A stretch of 64,000 nt of DNA, from assembly GCF_900129295.1 (NCBI RefSeq), contig NZ_FQUU01000003.1, positions 62,001 to 126,000 on the forward strand, in the 5' to 3' direction. Made by a program: the position numbers and the translations under genes. How positions within the stretch are numbered: the first letter of the stretch is position 1; each line of letters starts with the position of its first letter. This DNA comes from Flavisolibacter ginsengisoli DSM 18119. GTDB taxonomy: Bacteria > Bacteroidota > Bacteroidia > Chitinophagales > Chitinophagaceae. Below the pieces are notes generated by a model that was given only the letters and a program-made list of their open reading frames with translations, ran no database searches and was not told the origin of the DNA. Positions 55,160-63,526 of the stretch are shown here, in pieces.

Positions 55160-55774
55160 ATGCGTACACTCTTTTACCTGCCTGTTATGGCCGTATTGTC
55201 TCTTGCATCCTGTAACAGTAGCAATGAACAACCCTCTGATCAAAAAAAAGAAGATATTGTTGAAACAAGGAAACTGGAAGGCGAAGCCCTTATAAAAAAA
55301 GGAGATTACATAGTTACAGCTGGTGGATGTAACGACTGCCATACCCCTAAGATCATGACACCGCAAGGGCCGGTGCTTGACACTACCAGGCTTCTTTCGG
55401 GACATCCAAATGACTCAAAGCTTCCGCCCATAAACCCTGCATCTTATATTCCCGGGAACTGGGTCAGCATGGCGCCTGATGTCACTGCCTTTGTTGGACC
55501 ATGGGGAATTTCATACGCAGCTAACCTTACTTCAGACTCTGCCACTGGCATTGGAGCCTGGACGAAAGAAGTGTTTATTCAAACCCTTAGAACAGGTAAA
55601 CACCTGGGCATGGCTAATGGAAGGCCTATTATGCCGCCAATGCCCTGGAATACTGTGAACAAGTACAACGATGAAGACCTGGGCGCTATCTACGCATACC
55701 TGAAATCCTTGCCTGCAGTGCCTAATAGGGTTCCAGAATACACGCCGCCTCCTAAACCCACAGCTTCTAAATGA
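55160..55774 (+). CDS. Mono-heme cytochrome c lipoprotein
   Basis: The 204-residue protein starts with a lipoprotein signal (LPVMAVLSLASCNSS). It has one heme c site, CNDCH, near residue 57, after GDYIVTAGG; the likely distal axial Met is in GRPIMPPMPWNTV near 165. The spacing resembles the diheme/monoheme c-type family of Bacteroidetes. It is predicted to be a membrane-anchored periplasmic electron carrier; its partner oxidoreductase is not in the window. A terminator follows. Confidence 0.88.
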   Translation: MRTLFYLPVMAVLSLASCNSSNEQPSDQKKEDIVETRKLEGEALIKKGDYIVTAGGCNDCHTPKIMTPQGPVLDTTRLLSGHPNDSKLPPINPASYIPGNWVSMAPDVTAFVGPWGISYAANLTSDSATGIGAWTKEVFIQTLRTGKHLGMANGRPIMPPMPWNTVNKYNDEDLGAIYAYLKSLPAVPNRVPEYTPPPKPTASK

Positions 55775-55780
55775 TATATG

Positions 55781-55810
55781 AAAAAAGCCCCTTTGAACAG
55801 GGGCTTTTTA
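55781..55810 (+). terminator. Rho-independent terminator
   Basis: AAAAAGCCCCT pairs with AGGGGCTTTTT around a six-base loop (TTGAAC), with the T run built into the right arm. It begins 7 bases after the cytochrome c stop. Confidence 0.92.
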
Positions 55811-56014
55811 GTTTCTTCTATAGGGCTTAAAATAGAAAAGCCCCGGTCTCTTGCGAGCTAGGGAGCTTCCTACAGTTTGATTTTTATAAGGTAGATAACC
55901 TATAAGTTTAAAAAATCATGCCAACTTAATAAGGGATTGCATCTTTCGCGGTTTTACTCCTTGAAAAGTATCTCAGGAAAACAGGGCGAACCTTTCTCCA
56001 TGCAGCTTCCATCC

Positions 56015-56560
56015 TTACATCTTCTTATTGGCAAACCTTCTTGTTTTTTCATCTATCAACACCACCTTGCCATTTTGTATACGCAGATCATCCATAACAG
56101 AAACTGAATCCCAGGCACCATTTTGACCCTGTAATTTTTGAGTATACCAAAGTGAAACATATTCTTCCTTTCCATCTTTGGATTTTACTGATTCAAAATC
56201 ATGCATATTGATCTGCATAGCCTTTAATGCACTTCGTTCCTTTTTAAACATGCTGGCAATACTGTCTTTTGAAAACTTGCCTTCCATTTCATTGAACCTT
56301 AACTCCACTGAATCAGCAAAGGCCGTTAAGGACTTGTCGATATCACCATTTTCAAAATCCTTCAATGATTGCAACACCATTTTGGTATTTTCTTTAGATC
56401 CCGCCACCCAGTTATCCGGATGTTCAATAGTATAGGCATAATCCATTTTGGGTTCTTCAGTAGCCGCAGCCTTTACTTGTGTGTCACTGGTTTTCGATTG
56501 GTCGCCGCTGTTGCATGATGCAATGCCGGCAATAATAAAGAGCAATAAAACCTGTTTCAT
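56015..56560 (-). CDS. Hypothetical NTF2-like lipoprotein
   Basis: The start at 56560 gives MKQVLLLFIIAGIASCNSG, a clear lipoprotein signal; an ATG 48 bases further upstream is less likely. The 181-residue protein has a SnoaL/NTF2-like layout in its mature part (MVLQSLKDFENGDIDKSLTA, FADSVELRFNEME, then strands ending VMDDLRIQNGKVVLIDEKTR). It is presumably periplasmic. No catalytic residues are apparent and no operon partner is evident. Confidence 0.75.
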   Translation of the reverse strand: MKQVLLLFIIAGIASCNSGDQSKTSDTQVKAAATEEPKMDYAYTIEHPDNWVAGSKENTKMVLQSLKDFENGDIDKSLTAFADSVELRFNEMEGKFSKDSIASMFKKERSALKAMQINMHDFESVKSKDGKEEYVSLWYTQKLQGQNGAWDSVSVMDDLRIQNGKVVLIDEKTRRFANKKM

Positions 56561-56738
56561 TGTATTTGAAGTTTTGGTAAAAATGACAAGGAGGATTATT
56601 GTATTCAAAGGACAAAGATCAACGCATAGCGGGCAGGCATCTTTGAAGTTATGGTTTTCATCTTGTTATTTGATCAAAGCAACCAGCTTTTATGAAGATG
56701 CAAAACCAAATGAAGTAATTTTATCATAAATCAAACCT

Positions 56739-58100
56739 ATGCGCAGATATTTTCTACTGCTCTTTCCCGTAAGCTTTTTCTTTCTTTCCTGCTCCGTTTC
56801 CCGTCCAACCACTACAGCAATAACTTCTGCCAGTATTGACGGTCACCCGGCCTGGATAGAACAAGGAAATATATATGAAGTCAATACAAGACAATATACC
56901 CCCCAGGGTACTTTCAGGGCTTTTGAAGTCAGCCTTCCCAGGTTAAAAGACATGGGTGTTCAAACGCTTTGGTTCATGCCCATTAATCCTATTTCGGTTA
57001 AGGACCGCAAAGGACCTCTAGGTAGTTATTATGCTGTTTCCAGCTATACCGCCATCAACCCTGAATATGGAAATATGGATGACTGGAAGCACCTGGTGAG
57101 AAAAGCACATGACATGGGTTTTAAGGTCATCATCGATTGGGTACCCAACCACACAGGCGGTGATCATCCATGGCTTATAACCCATCCCGATTTTTTTGTA
57201 AGGGATAGTATAACTGGCCAGCCAATCTCTCAATACGACTGGACCGATACCCGAAAGCTTAATTACAAAAACCCTGAATTGGTTGATAGCATGATCGCTT
57301 CTATGAAGTTCTGGATCACCCAATCAGACATCGATGGCTTTCGTTGCGATGTGGCCCCTGCAGTGCCAAAAGAATTCTGGACCAGGTGCATTACAGAACT
57401 GCACCAGCTGAAGAATGTTTTTATGCTGGCTGAGGGTAACGATGCTTGGCTGCACGAAGCTGGTTTTGATGCTACCTACCCCTGGGATGCCTTTAACATG
57501 ATGAAGCTGATAGCGAAAGGAGAGCGGCCTGCATTTGGTATAGATAGCATCCTTTCAAAAGTAAACAGCACTTACCCAAAGAATGCCATACGCATGTACT
57601 TTACATCCAACCATGACGAGAATAGCTGGAATGGCGCCGACTGGCAAACCATGCCAGGAGCTGTGCATGCCCCATTCGCAGTTCTTACCCAGACCATTGA
57701 ACGGTCAGTACCCCTGATTTATAGCGGGCAGGAAGAACCTTTCCTAGATAGCATCCGGTTTTTTTATAAGGACACGATCACCTTTGGCCAATTCAGGCGT
57801 GCTGGTTTTTACAAAACACTGCTCAACCTGCGCAAGTCTAACCAGGCATTGGCGGCTAACGCTTCATTTAAAAAATTAGCCACCAATAACGATGCGGCTC
57901 TTTACGCATTTGAAAGAGAACAAGGTGGAGACAAAGTGCTTGTGATTTTAAACCTTAGTAAAGATCCCCAGCAAATAAGCTGGAAGGACCTACCATCTGA
58001 AAAAGAATGGAACAATGTTTTTGCAGGCAATAAGGAACCGGTAGATAAAGGCTTTGGCATCGAACCCTGGGGTTATGCAGTTTATCAACTTCATAAATAA
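56739..58100 (+). CDS. Alpha-amylase family (GH13) lipoprotein
   Basis: The 453-residue protein has a lipoprotein signal (FLLLFPVSFFFLSCSVS). Its (beta/alpha)8 domain has GH13 regions: VIIDWVPNHTGGDHPW (I), DIDGFRCDVAPAVP with the nucleophile Asp (II), FMLAEGND with the acid/base Glu (III) and FTSNHDENSWNG with the transition-state Asp (IV). A small C-terminal beta domain follows (DKVLVILNLSKDPQQ). It likely hydrolyses alpha-glucans or maltodextrins on the cell surface or in the periplasm. It is not in a visible starch-utilisation (sus) locus. Confidence 0.93.
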   Translation: MRRYFLLLFPVSFFFLSCSVSRPTTTAITSASIDGHPAWIEQGNIYEVNTRQYTPQGTFRAFEVSLPRLKDMGVQTLWFMPINPISVKDRKGPLGSYYAVSSYTAINPEYGNMDDWKHLVRKAHDMGFKVIIDWVPNHTGGDHPWLITHPDFFVRDSITGQPISQYDWTDTRKLNYKNPELVDSMIASMKFWITQSDIDGFRCDVAPAVPKEFWTRCITELHQLKNVFMLAEGNDAWLHEAGFDATYPWDAFNMMKLIAKGERPAFGIDSILSKVNSTYPKNAIRMYFTSNHDENSWNGADWQTMPGAVHAPFAVLTQTIERSVPLIYSGQEEPFLDSIRFFYKDTITFGQFRRAGFYKTLLNLRKSNQALAANASFKKLATNNDAALYAFEREQGGDKVLVILNLSKDPQQISWKDLPSEKEWNNVFAGNKEPVDKGFGIEPWGYAVYQLHK

Positions 58101-58129
58101 GTTTTCAAGGAACTACCTAAACTTGCAGA

Positions 58130-59257
58130 ATGTTTGAATCAATAGTTGATTTTTTGGAGCCGCTAAACCTTGGAAGGGTTTCTAATGATACAGGATATAA
58201 AGAGGGCCAGATAGGAAAGGTGATTAAGGTGTACGAGGATGAATTTCCTGATCTTGACAACGTGGATATTGTGATCGTAGGTTGTGGAGAGCAAAGAGGA
58301 GCGGCCCTGCTGCAGCCCGGAACTGCTGCTGATGTCATCAGGAATGAATTTTACAATTTGTATTACTGGCACCAGGACATCAGGCTGGCAGATATAGGCA
58401 ATGTGAAAATTGGCAAGGCTAACACTGATACCTATGCGGCATTAAAAGTAGTGCTGCACGAGATGATGCTTGAAGGCAAAACAGTCATTGTGCTGGGTGG
58501 CTCACACGATCTTACACTTTCCCAGTATTATGCCTTTGCAGATGAGAAAAGACAGGTGGACGCTGTGGGAGTTGATGCAGTTATTGATATCAATATCGAT
58601 TCTCCTTTCCGGAGCGATAATTATTTAATGGAACTGCTTACTGCCGATCCTAACTACATGCGGCACTACAACCATATAGCCTTCCAAAGTTACTTTGTGC
58701 ATCCCCGCATGTTGGAGACCATGGATAAATTGCGCTTTGATTGCTTCCGCGTTGGTACCGTAAAGGAGCATATAGATGAAATGGAACCCGTGATACGAAA
58801 CTGCCAGATCCTTTCTTTTGATATTTCAGCACTGGCACATGCTTTTGCTCCTGCTAATAATATTACACCTAACGGTTTGAATGGTGAGGAAGCCTGCACA
58901 TTGTTGCAATATGCAGGAATGAGCAGCAATATGCAAAGCGTGGGCATTTATGGCTACCGTCCTGAGAAAGATGTGGAACAGCTTACCGCTAAACAGATCA
59001 GCCAGATGCTATGGTATTTTATGGATGGCCGCAGCCGTGGCAGCAGGGAAGCCGTGATTGACGAAAGGGAATCATTCAATGAATTTCATACTGCCTTTGC
59101 CGAAGTGGAAACCACCTTCCTGCAAAGCAAAAAAACGGGGCGTTGGTGGATGCAATTGCCGGACAAGCAGTTCATTGCGTGTTCTTACAAAGATTACTTA
59201 TTAGCAAGTAGCAATGAGATACCAGAGCGATGGTTGCGCTTCCAGGAGAGACCGTGA
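58130..59257 (+). CDS. Arginase/formimidoylglutamase-fold protein with degenerate metal site
   Basis: The 375-residue protein of the ureohydrolase superfamily retains GGSHDLTLSQ at about 123-132 (His126 is the first metal ligand region), GLNGEEA near 249 and YGYRPEKD. Two of the three metal motifs are altered: DAHxD is DINID at 153-157 (His replaced by Asn) and SxDxD is SFDIS at 229-233 (second Asp replaced by Ser). A canonical binuclear Mn site is therefore unlikely. The N-terminal PLNLGRVS and the C-terminal tail from about 300 (RSRGSREAVIDERESFNEFH) are extra relative to arginase. It may be a non-catalytic or altered-chemistry relative. Monocistronic as far as visible. Confidence 0.82.
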   Translation: MFESIVDFLEPLNLGRVSNDTGYKEGQIGKVIKVYEDEFPDLDNVDIVIVGCGEQRGAALLQPGTAADVIRNEFYNLYYWHQDIRLADIGNVKIGKANTDTYAALKVVLHEMMLEGKTVIVLGGSHDLTLSQYYAFADEKRQVDAVGVDAVIDINIDSPFRSDNYLMELLTADPNYMRHYNHIAFQSYFVHPRMLETMDKLRFDCFRVGTVKEHIDEMEPVIRNCQILSFDISALAHAFAPANNITPNGLNGEEACTLLQYAGMSSNMQSVGIYGYRPEKDVEQLTAKQISQMLWYFMDGRSRGSREAVIDERESFNEFHTAFAEVETTFLQSKKTGRWWMQLPDKQFIACSYKDYLLASSNEIPERWLRFQERP

Positions 59258-59597
59258 GAAGGCAAAAGTCGATAGTTATTTAGGTTGATCAATTGTAATC
59301 AACCACAATTGTAAAATGCAATTGTTAGAGGCTTCACATAATCCTTAAACGACATTCATAGCTGCAATAAGTTATTCTGATTTACTTCTCCTCGGGACAC
59401 TTGAAGAGGGTTCGTTGATTCATTGATAATATCTTACAATGAATTGCTTATTATAAATTCATTGTTTGACCATGTCTCTTTTTTTAGGATTGGAAAGACA
59501 AGAGGAATAAATATGTGCTGCACGACCTTGGTCAACATCACCAAAACTGCATACGCGAGTCCCTTACAGGAGACTCGCGGGGGAAGAAAATATGTAT
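59258..59597. other. Intergenic region carrying repeat copy 1
   Basis: 340 bases between convergent genes. The right part (about 59435-59595) is a repeat related to 61415-61605, with a hairpin at 59554-59579. The left part shows no gene or signal that I can support. Confidence 0.6.
59435..59595. repeat. Hairpin repeat, copy 1
   Basis: CGCGAGTC (59554-59561) and GACTCGCG (59572-59579) form an 8-bp stem, with CCT/AGG able to extend it across the inner loop. About 100 bases upstream and the GGGGAAGAAAA after the stem also resemble the copy at 61415-61605 (shared TGGAAAGACAAGA-GAATAAATATG, with one variable base). Similarity is imperfect. It lies 18 bases beyond the stop of the minus-strand TPR gene. 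Confidence 0.7.
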
Positions 59598-61010
59598 TTA
59601 GCTTACTTTGCCCTCTAGCTTCGCAACGGTTTTCTTAGCTGCAACCAAACGTATCCTATTATTCTTTTCTACCAGTTTGTGTGTTACCCAATATTCTACT
59701 TTATGATGTAAAGGAACAAGCAAGGCTGCCACAGAAACCATAACAAGCAACATCCAAACAGGTGAATGGTGGGTCAACTCTCCAAGGTAAGGATGTAGGA
59801 GCAAATTTAAAAACTCGAATATTATCAGCAGCGATACAATCCCGAGGAACTTGATCAGCTTCTGGTTGGCAATGACCGAGTGGCTTAACACGAAAAAACC
59901 TATGAGCAATGTGACCAACCCTAGAGCAATGGCGGCATATTGCAAGTTGTTTTGTCTTTCTTCCGCCTCTTTTGATTTTTGTTCCTGTATTTCTTTTTGC
60001 CTTTCCTGTTCGGCAAATACCATGTTTTGAATCTGCATCGTTTTTTCGCGACTAAACGTACTGTCTCTCGTGTCCATTGCAAGCTTCAGGTAAGTATACG
60101 CCTCCTTGTCATTCTTACCGACATACAGTTCAGACACTAGTTTTCCTGCATCAACAATGACGCTTTGTGCTACGCTTTGTTGTCTGTGTGCAAAAACTAT
60201 TGCTCTTTTCGCGTAGTTGATACAAGAATCTTCCTGCTTCAATTGCTTAAACAATTTAGCGAGGCCTAAGTAACTGGATGCTCTATTAAGTGAGTCGTTG
60301 TATTCGACTCCATTTTTAATACCGAGTGAAAAGTAACTCTTGGCCAGTTCGTAATTGCCCAATTTCATTTGAAGGCTGCCAAGCGCATTTAAGGTATTAA
60401 TGTACTGATATTTAGACATACTCTGGTTGAAGAGTTCGTAGCTCCTTTGCTGGTAATAAAGCGCCGAGTCAAGTTGTTCTCTTTTTTCATAAATAGTACC
60501 GACGTTATTTAGTAAACACGCTTTTCCATATACATTACTCGGCTGGGAGAACTGCAAAGATTTAAAATTGTAAGTCAATGCCCGGTCAAGATCGCCCAGT
60601 TCAAAATATACGTTGGCAATATTGTTATAACTACCGAAAATGCCATTAATATCATCAGTTTCTTCTCTGATTTTTAAACCTTGAAAGTAAAAATTTAAAG
60701 CAGCAGGATAATTACTTGCAGCGAAATACTGATTTCCTATTTGATTAAAACTTGCCCCTTCCCCTTTCCTATAATGAATTTTTTTTGCCAGTGCCAATGC
60801 GTCCTCTGCGTAACGAAGTCCACCTTTAAAGCTTTGTTCAAACAGACCTAATTTAACTAATAGATCCACACGGGCGGTGCCTGAGCTGGTACGTGATAGT
60901 AGTTGTTTTAAACTGTCCATCTCCCGGTTTTGGGCAAAAGTTGCGCGTGGAAATAGCAAAAATATGATAGCGTAAATTGCGTTTTTATATATTGTCTTGG
61001 TCCTGTTCAT
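59598..61010 (-). CDS. TPR protein with C-terminal membrane domain
   Basis: The 470-residue protein has a signal peptide (AIYAIIFLLFPRATFAQ), then about seven TPR repeats (40-300; for example GNQYFAASNYPAALNFYFQG, NNIANVYFELGDLDRALTYN, NNVGTIYEKREQLDSALYYQ). A charged coiled coil follows near 325-350 (ERQKEIQEQKSKEAEERQNN), then three transmembrane helices (355-430) and a short basic tail. The TPR-coiled coil-TM layout resembles two-component sensor proteins of Bacteroidetes, but no kinase or response domain follows. It may be a signalling scaffold. Flanked by the repeat pair. Confidence 0.75.
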   Translation of the reverse strand: MNRTKTIYKNAIYAIIFLLFPRATFAQNREMDSLKQLLSRTSSGTARVDLLVKLGLFEQSFKGGLRYAEDALALAKKIHYRKGEGASFNQIGNQYFAASNYPAALNFYFQGLKIREETDDINGIFGSYNNIANVYFELGDLDRALTYNFKSLQFSQPSNVYGKACLLNNVGTIYEKREQLDSALYYQQRSYELFNQSMSKYQYINTLNALGSLQMKLGNYELAKSYFSLGIKNGVEYNDSLNRASSYLGLAKLFKQLKQEDSCINYAKRAIVFAHRQQSVAQSVIVDAGKLVSELYVGKNDKEAYTYLKLAMDTRDSTFSREKTMQIQNMVFAEQERQKEIQEQKSKEAEERQNNLQYAAIALGLVTLLIGFFVLSHSVIANQKLIKFLGIVSLLIIFEFLNLLLHPYLGELTHHSPVWMLLVMVSVAALLVPLHHKVEYWVTHKLVEKNNRIRLVAAKKTVAKLEGKVS

Positions 61011-61414
61011 GTCAGTTTGTATAAATTAAAATAAATGCTTTGGTATCACCGATTAACATGATACACAATCTCCAGTTATTTTTCTTTTTTTATTACAAAG
61101 GAATTTAGCGTAACGCACAACGGGGAGGGCTTGCCCAGGTGCCGGGTTACGCTTCCCTGTCGTTTGCCTAAAGATATACAGCCTTATCATAATATAAAAG
61201 ACTTGCCTATATTCTAAAGCACGCATTTGGGAAGCTGATGTTAGTGGCAGGTGCTTTTTAATCCCGAATCTTAGCATGTTCAACAGAAACTGCTTTTTCT
61301 TTGTCAAACCTGATAATAAGGTTTTGAAACAAAAAACCCAGTCCACCACCACCCATTCCCATGTCGTAAGTCCAGCTGCTTAGTGTTTCTGGTTGCCAGG
61401 AGCTGTCGCTGCTC
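61011..61414. other. Gene-free region
   Basis: About 400 bases upstream of the TPR gene. A 99-codon frame on the minus strand (61053-61352) has a Cys/Lys-rich, non-protein-like composition with no family match known to me. The region should contain the promoter of the TPR gene. No other element is seen. Confidence 0.4.
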
Positions 61415-61605
61415 CATTAATTGCTCACTAATAATTCATCGTTTGACAATGTGTTTTCATTAGAGTGGAAAGACAAGAAGAATAAATATGCGCTTCGTGC
61501 TTCTTGGATATACATCATCACAATGAAATCCGCGAGTCCCTTACAGGAGACTCGCGGAGGAAGAAACCCGCGTGTTACTTTTCAAGGACACGCGGGGGAA
61601 GAAAA
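61415..61605. repeat. Hairpin repeat, copy 2 with an extra hairpin
   Basis: CCGCGAGTC (61530-61538) and GACTCGCGG (61549-61557) repeat the copy 1 stem with an identical inner loop. A second stem, CCCGCGTGT (61567-61575) with ACACGCGGG (61588-61596), follows at once. It differs in stem sequence but keeps base pairing and the trailing GGGGAAGAAAA. The element is in the same orientation as copy 1 and lies 54 bases beyond the stop of the minus-strand ScyD/E-like gene. Confidence 0.7.
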
Positions 61606-61649
61606 TGAATCAGCTAAAAAATAAACAATCTATTTTGAACGCCTGGTGT

Positions 61650-62870
61650 TTAGCTATGACGGTGAAGCAAACGTTTTATATTATTACTGCCATATGGTGG
61701 AACGGCGATGTTATCAAGAGTCCAGACATCACCACCGAGTGTAACTATGTATGCGGTGTTCCCGATGATCTCCAATGAAGTGGGGCGATCAAATTGGTCA
61801 GCGATTACGGTGACAGTTCCGTCTGCGTTCACTCTTACCAATGAGCCGGAATTAGGCACCGCCGGCGAACCTTCAGGATCGCCACTACCGGGTCCTTGCG
61901 AAAGTGCAAAGAGCGTTTCTCCACGACCGAACTCCACATCAACAAGAAGCGGGGCACCTGAGGCGACAGTGGTAACCGTTGGCGAATTAAGGCTGAATGC
62001 CAACACCTTCCCGTTTTCAGGAAGATGAGGAACCGGGCCAGCCTGTGACATGTATATCTGGTTACCTTTTACAGCCAGGCCAGTTGGTACAATATCACCA
62101 AAGCTCTTAACTATTTCAATATTACCATCAAGTGTTACATACAACACCCGGTTCAGGTGACCGTCAGTGACAAGAAAGCCGCCGCGATAGGTTTGAATGG
62201 AATATAGAACGCCAGTTGAAACATCAAATTCAAAGCCGCTTGGAGGATGGTTTACGTTGAAAGCGCCAATATCCGCTATTACTGTAAAACTATTCGGGCC
62301 ATCGATCCTGTAGATGCCGTTGACCTGCCCGGTCGGAAAGAGAGTAGGATCATCTACCAGTGTTACAAGTGCATAAGCTTTCCCGCCAAAGAATGCTACA
62401 TCTGATATCCCGCCAATGCCAACATCCGGTATCAATTGGGGTAATCCACTGGCAAATGTTGTATACAGGCCTGTTTTGGGGTCAACGCGTAAGATGGCAC
62501 CCGCCTGGCCGTCAGGAATAAAAAGGTCACCAGCTGGTCCGACCGTGCTGCCCCAACCACCTCCAAGGCCGGTTACCAGTTGCGCTTTCATGCTGGCCTG
62601 AACCGATTTTGCTCTTGCCTTAGCCATAGCATTACTATTATCATTAGCTACAGATTTATTTACAACCTGTTCCCGTTTGCATCCAGGCATTACTGTAGCA
62701 AAAAATAATAAATAGAAGCAGAAATGAATAAGTTTTTTAAAGGAGAGTGGGGGATTTTCAGCCGCAGGTTTGATACGGTTCAGGCTATCCTTCTTTATAA
62801 AAGAAAGGGAGCCCTTTGATACAACAGCATTGAAAACCGTGTCGGTAGTTACCTTTTGGAATGTACGCAT
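61650..62870 (-). CDS. ScyD/ScyE family beta-propeller lipoprotein-like protein
   Basis: The 406-residue protein has a hydrophobic stretch with lipobox-like VMPGC at about 60-64 (FYLLFFATVMPGCKREQ). The mature part is an NHL/six-bladed-propeller domain starting GLGGGWGSTVGPAGDLFIPD, with strand repeats such as ILRVDPKTGLYTTFASGLPQ and VKGNQIYMSQAGPVPHLPE. This is the ScyD/ScyE family, named from a cyanobacterial scytonemin locus but widespread and of unknown function. The first 48 residues precede the signal and contain no alternative Met, so the start is uncertain or the protein has an unusual long n-region. Confidence 0.83.
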   Translation of the reverse strand: MRTFQKVTTDTVFNAVVSKGSLSFIKKDSLNRIKPAAENPPLSFKKLIHFCFYLLFFATVMPGCKREQVVNKSVANDNSNAMAKARAKSVQASMKAQLVTGLGGGWGSTVGPAGDLFIPDGQAGAILRVDPKTGLYTTFASGLPQLIPDVGIGGISDVAFFGGKAYALVTLVDDPTLFPTGQVNGIYRIDGPNSFTVIADIGAFNVNHPPSGFEFDVSTGVLYSIQTYRGGFLVTDGHLNRVLYVTLDGNIEIVKSFGDIVPTGLAVKGNQIYMSQAGPVPHLPENGKVLAFSLNSPTVTTVASGAPLLVDVEFGRGETLFALSQGPGSGDPEGSPAVPNSGSLVRVNADGTVTVIADQFDRPTSLEIIGNTAYIVTLGGDVWTLDNIAVPPYGSNNIKRLLHRHS

Positions 62871-63055
62871 GGTGTATTATTTAAGGTTAAAAAATACTTG
62901 CTGATAAAGAAGCGGATTTACGTACAAGAAAAGTATAGTCAAAAAGTACTGGAGGATCAGTTTGGAGGGAGCGGAGTATTAAGGTACTAATTTTTGCATA
63001 CTTATACAAAATTATTTGAATGCATCGTAGTTAAAATAGAAAATCCATTAGGGTC

Positions 63056-63210
63056 TTAATGGAAAATCATGATTACCAGGGTTATAGTAAACATGGAATT
63101 CCGGGCAGCCGACAAACCTTCTTTGGTAATATTTGTTTGCTGGGCAAATGAGCTGTTTAAAATAGTAAAAGTGGTAGGATAAAAAAGGGACTATAAACTT
63201 GCTTTTTCAT
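63056..63210 (-). pseudogene. Possible remnant of a secreted-protein gene
   Basis: On the minus strand an ORF begins MKKQVYSPFFILPLLLF and stops. In the -1 frame it continues LNSSFAQQTNITKEGLSAAR and ends 14 codons later. Adding one T to the TTTT run would join them into a typical signal peptide with an A-QQ cleavage site. The remaining chain is then only about 30 residues. It looks like a frameshifted and truncated gene start, but chance cannot be excluded for so short a piece. Confidence 0.3.
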
Positions 63211-63403
63211 GATACCATAGTGGTGAATATAAAGCATATGTTTACTTATCATAAAATCAGCAAAGGATTATAAATGGATCTATTAGGAGTTTTATATTAA
63301 GGGTGTTGCTTACAAACAGACGGGTCTGAGTGCTGATTTTTTTATAAAAAGCGCCACAACATAATAGCGTCCCGCAGTTAAATAGGAAATCCGTGTTCCA
63401 GAG

Positions 63404-63466
63404 CGAGTAAGTAATGCATGTGAGAGACGCACCTTATCGCTTACAAGCAATAAGGCCGTCTACTCG
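63404..63466. repeat. Interrupted inverted repeat
   Basis: Inner stem CCTTATCGCTT (63432-63442) against AAGCAATAAGG (63445-63455) has one G-T/C-A mismatch. It is flanked by GACG (63426)/CGTC (63457) and by CGAGTA (63404)/TACTCG (63461). Together they can fold as a long, bulged stem about 60 bases upstream of the haloperoxidase-like stop. No T run follows, so a terminator role is unclear. Confidence 0.5.
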
Positions 63467-63526
63467 ATTGTGTGGTTAACTATAATAAATGTCGTAATTG
63501 TTTTGGGCAAAAGTCTTTACAAATTA

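Larger units (their letters stand above)
62871..63526. other. Gene-poor region with possible gene remnant and dyad
   Basis: 656 bases without an intact gene. Besides promoter sequence for the ScyD/E-like gene it contains the frameshifted signal-peptide remnant at 63056-63210 and the inverted repeat at 63404-63466. Composition is AT-rich. Confidence 0.5.

Noticed and set aside
58130-59257. Calling the gene hutG or rocF
   Set aside because: Two metal-binding motifs are altered and there are no histidine or arginine degradation genes beside it.
61053-61352. 99-codon ORF on the minus strand
   Set aside because: Composition is not protein-like, no signal or domain is visible, and it lies in a gene-poor stretch next to repeats; treated as chance.
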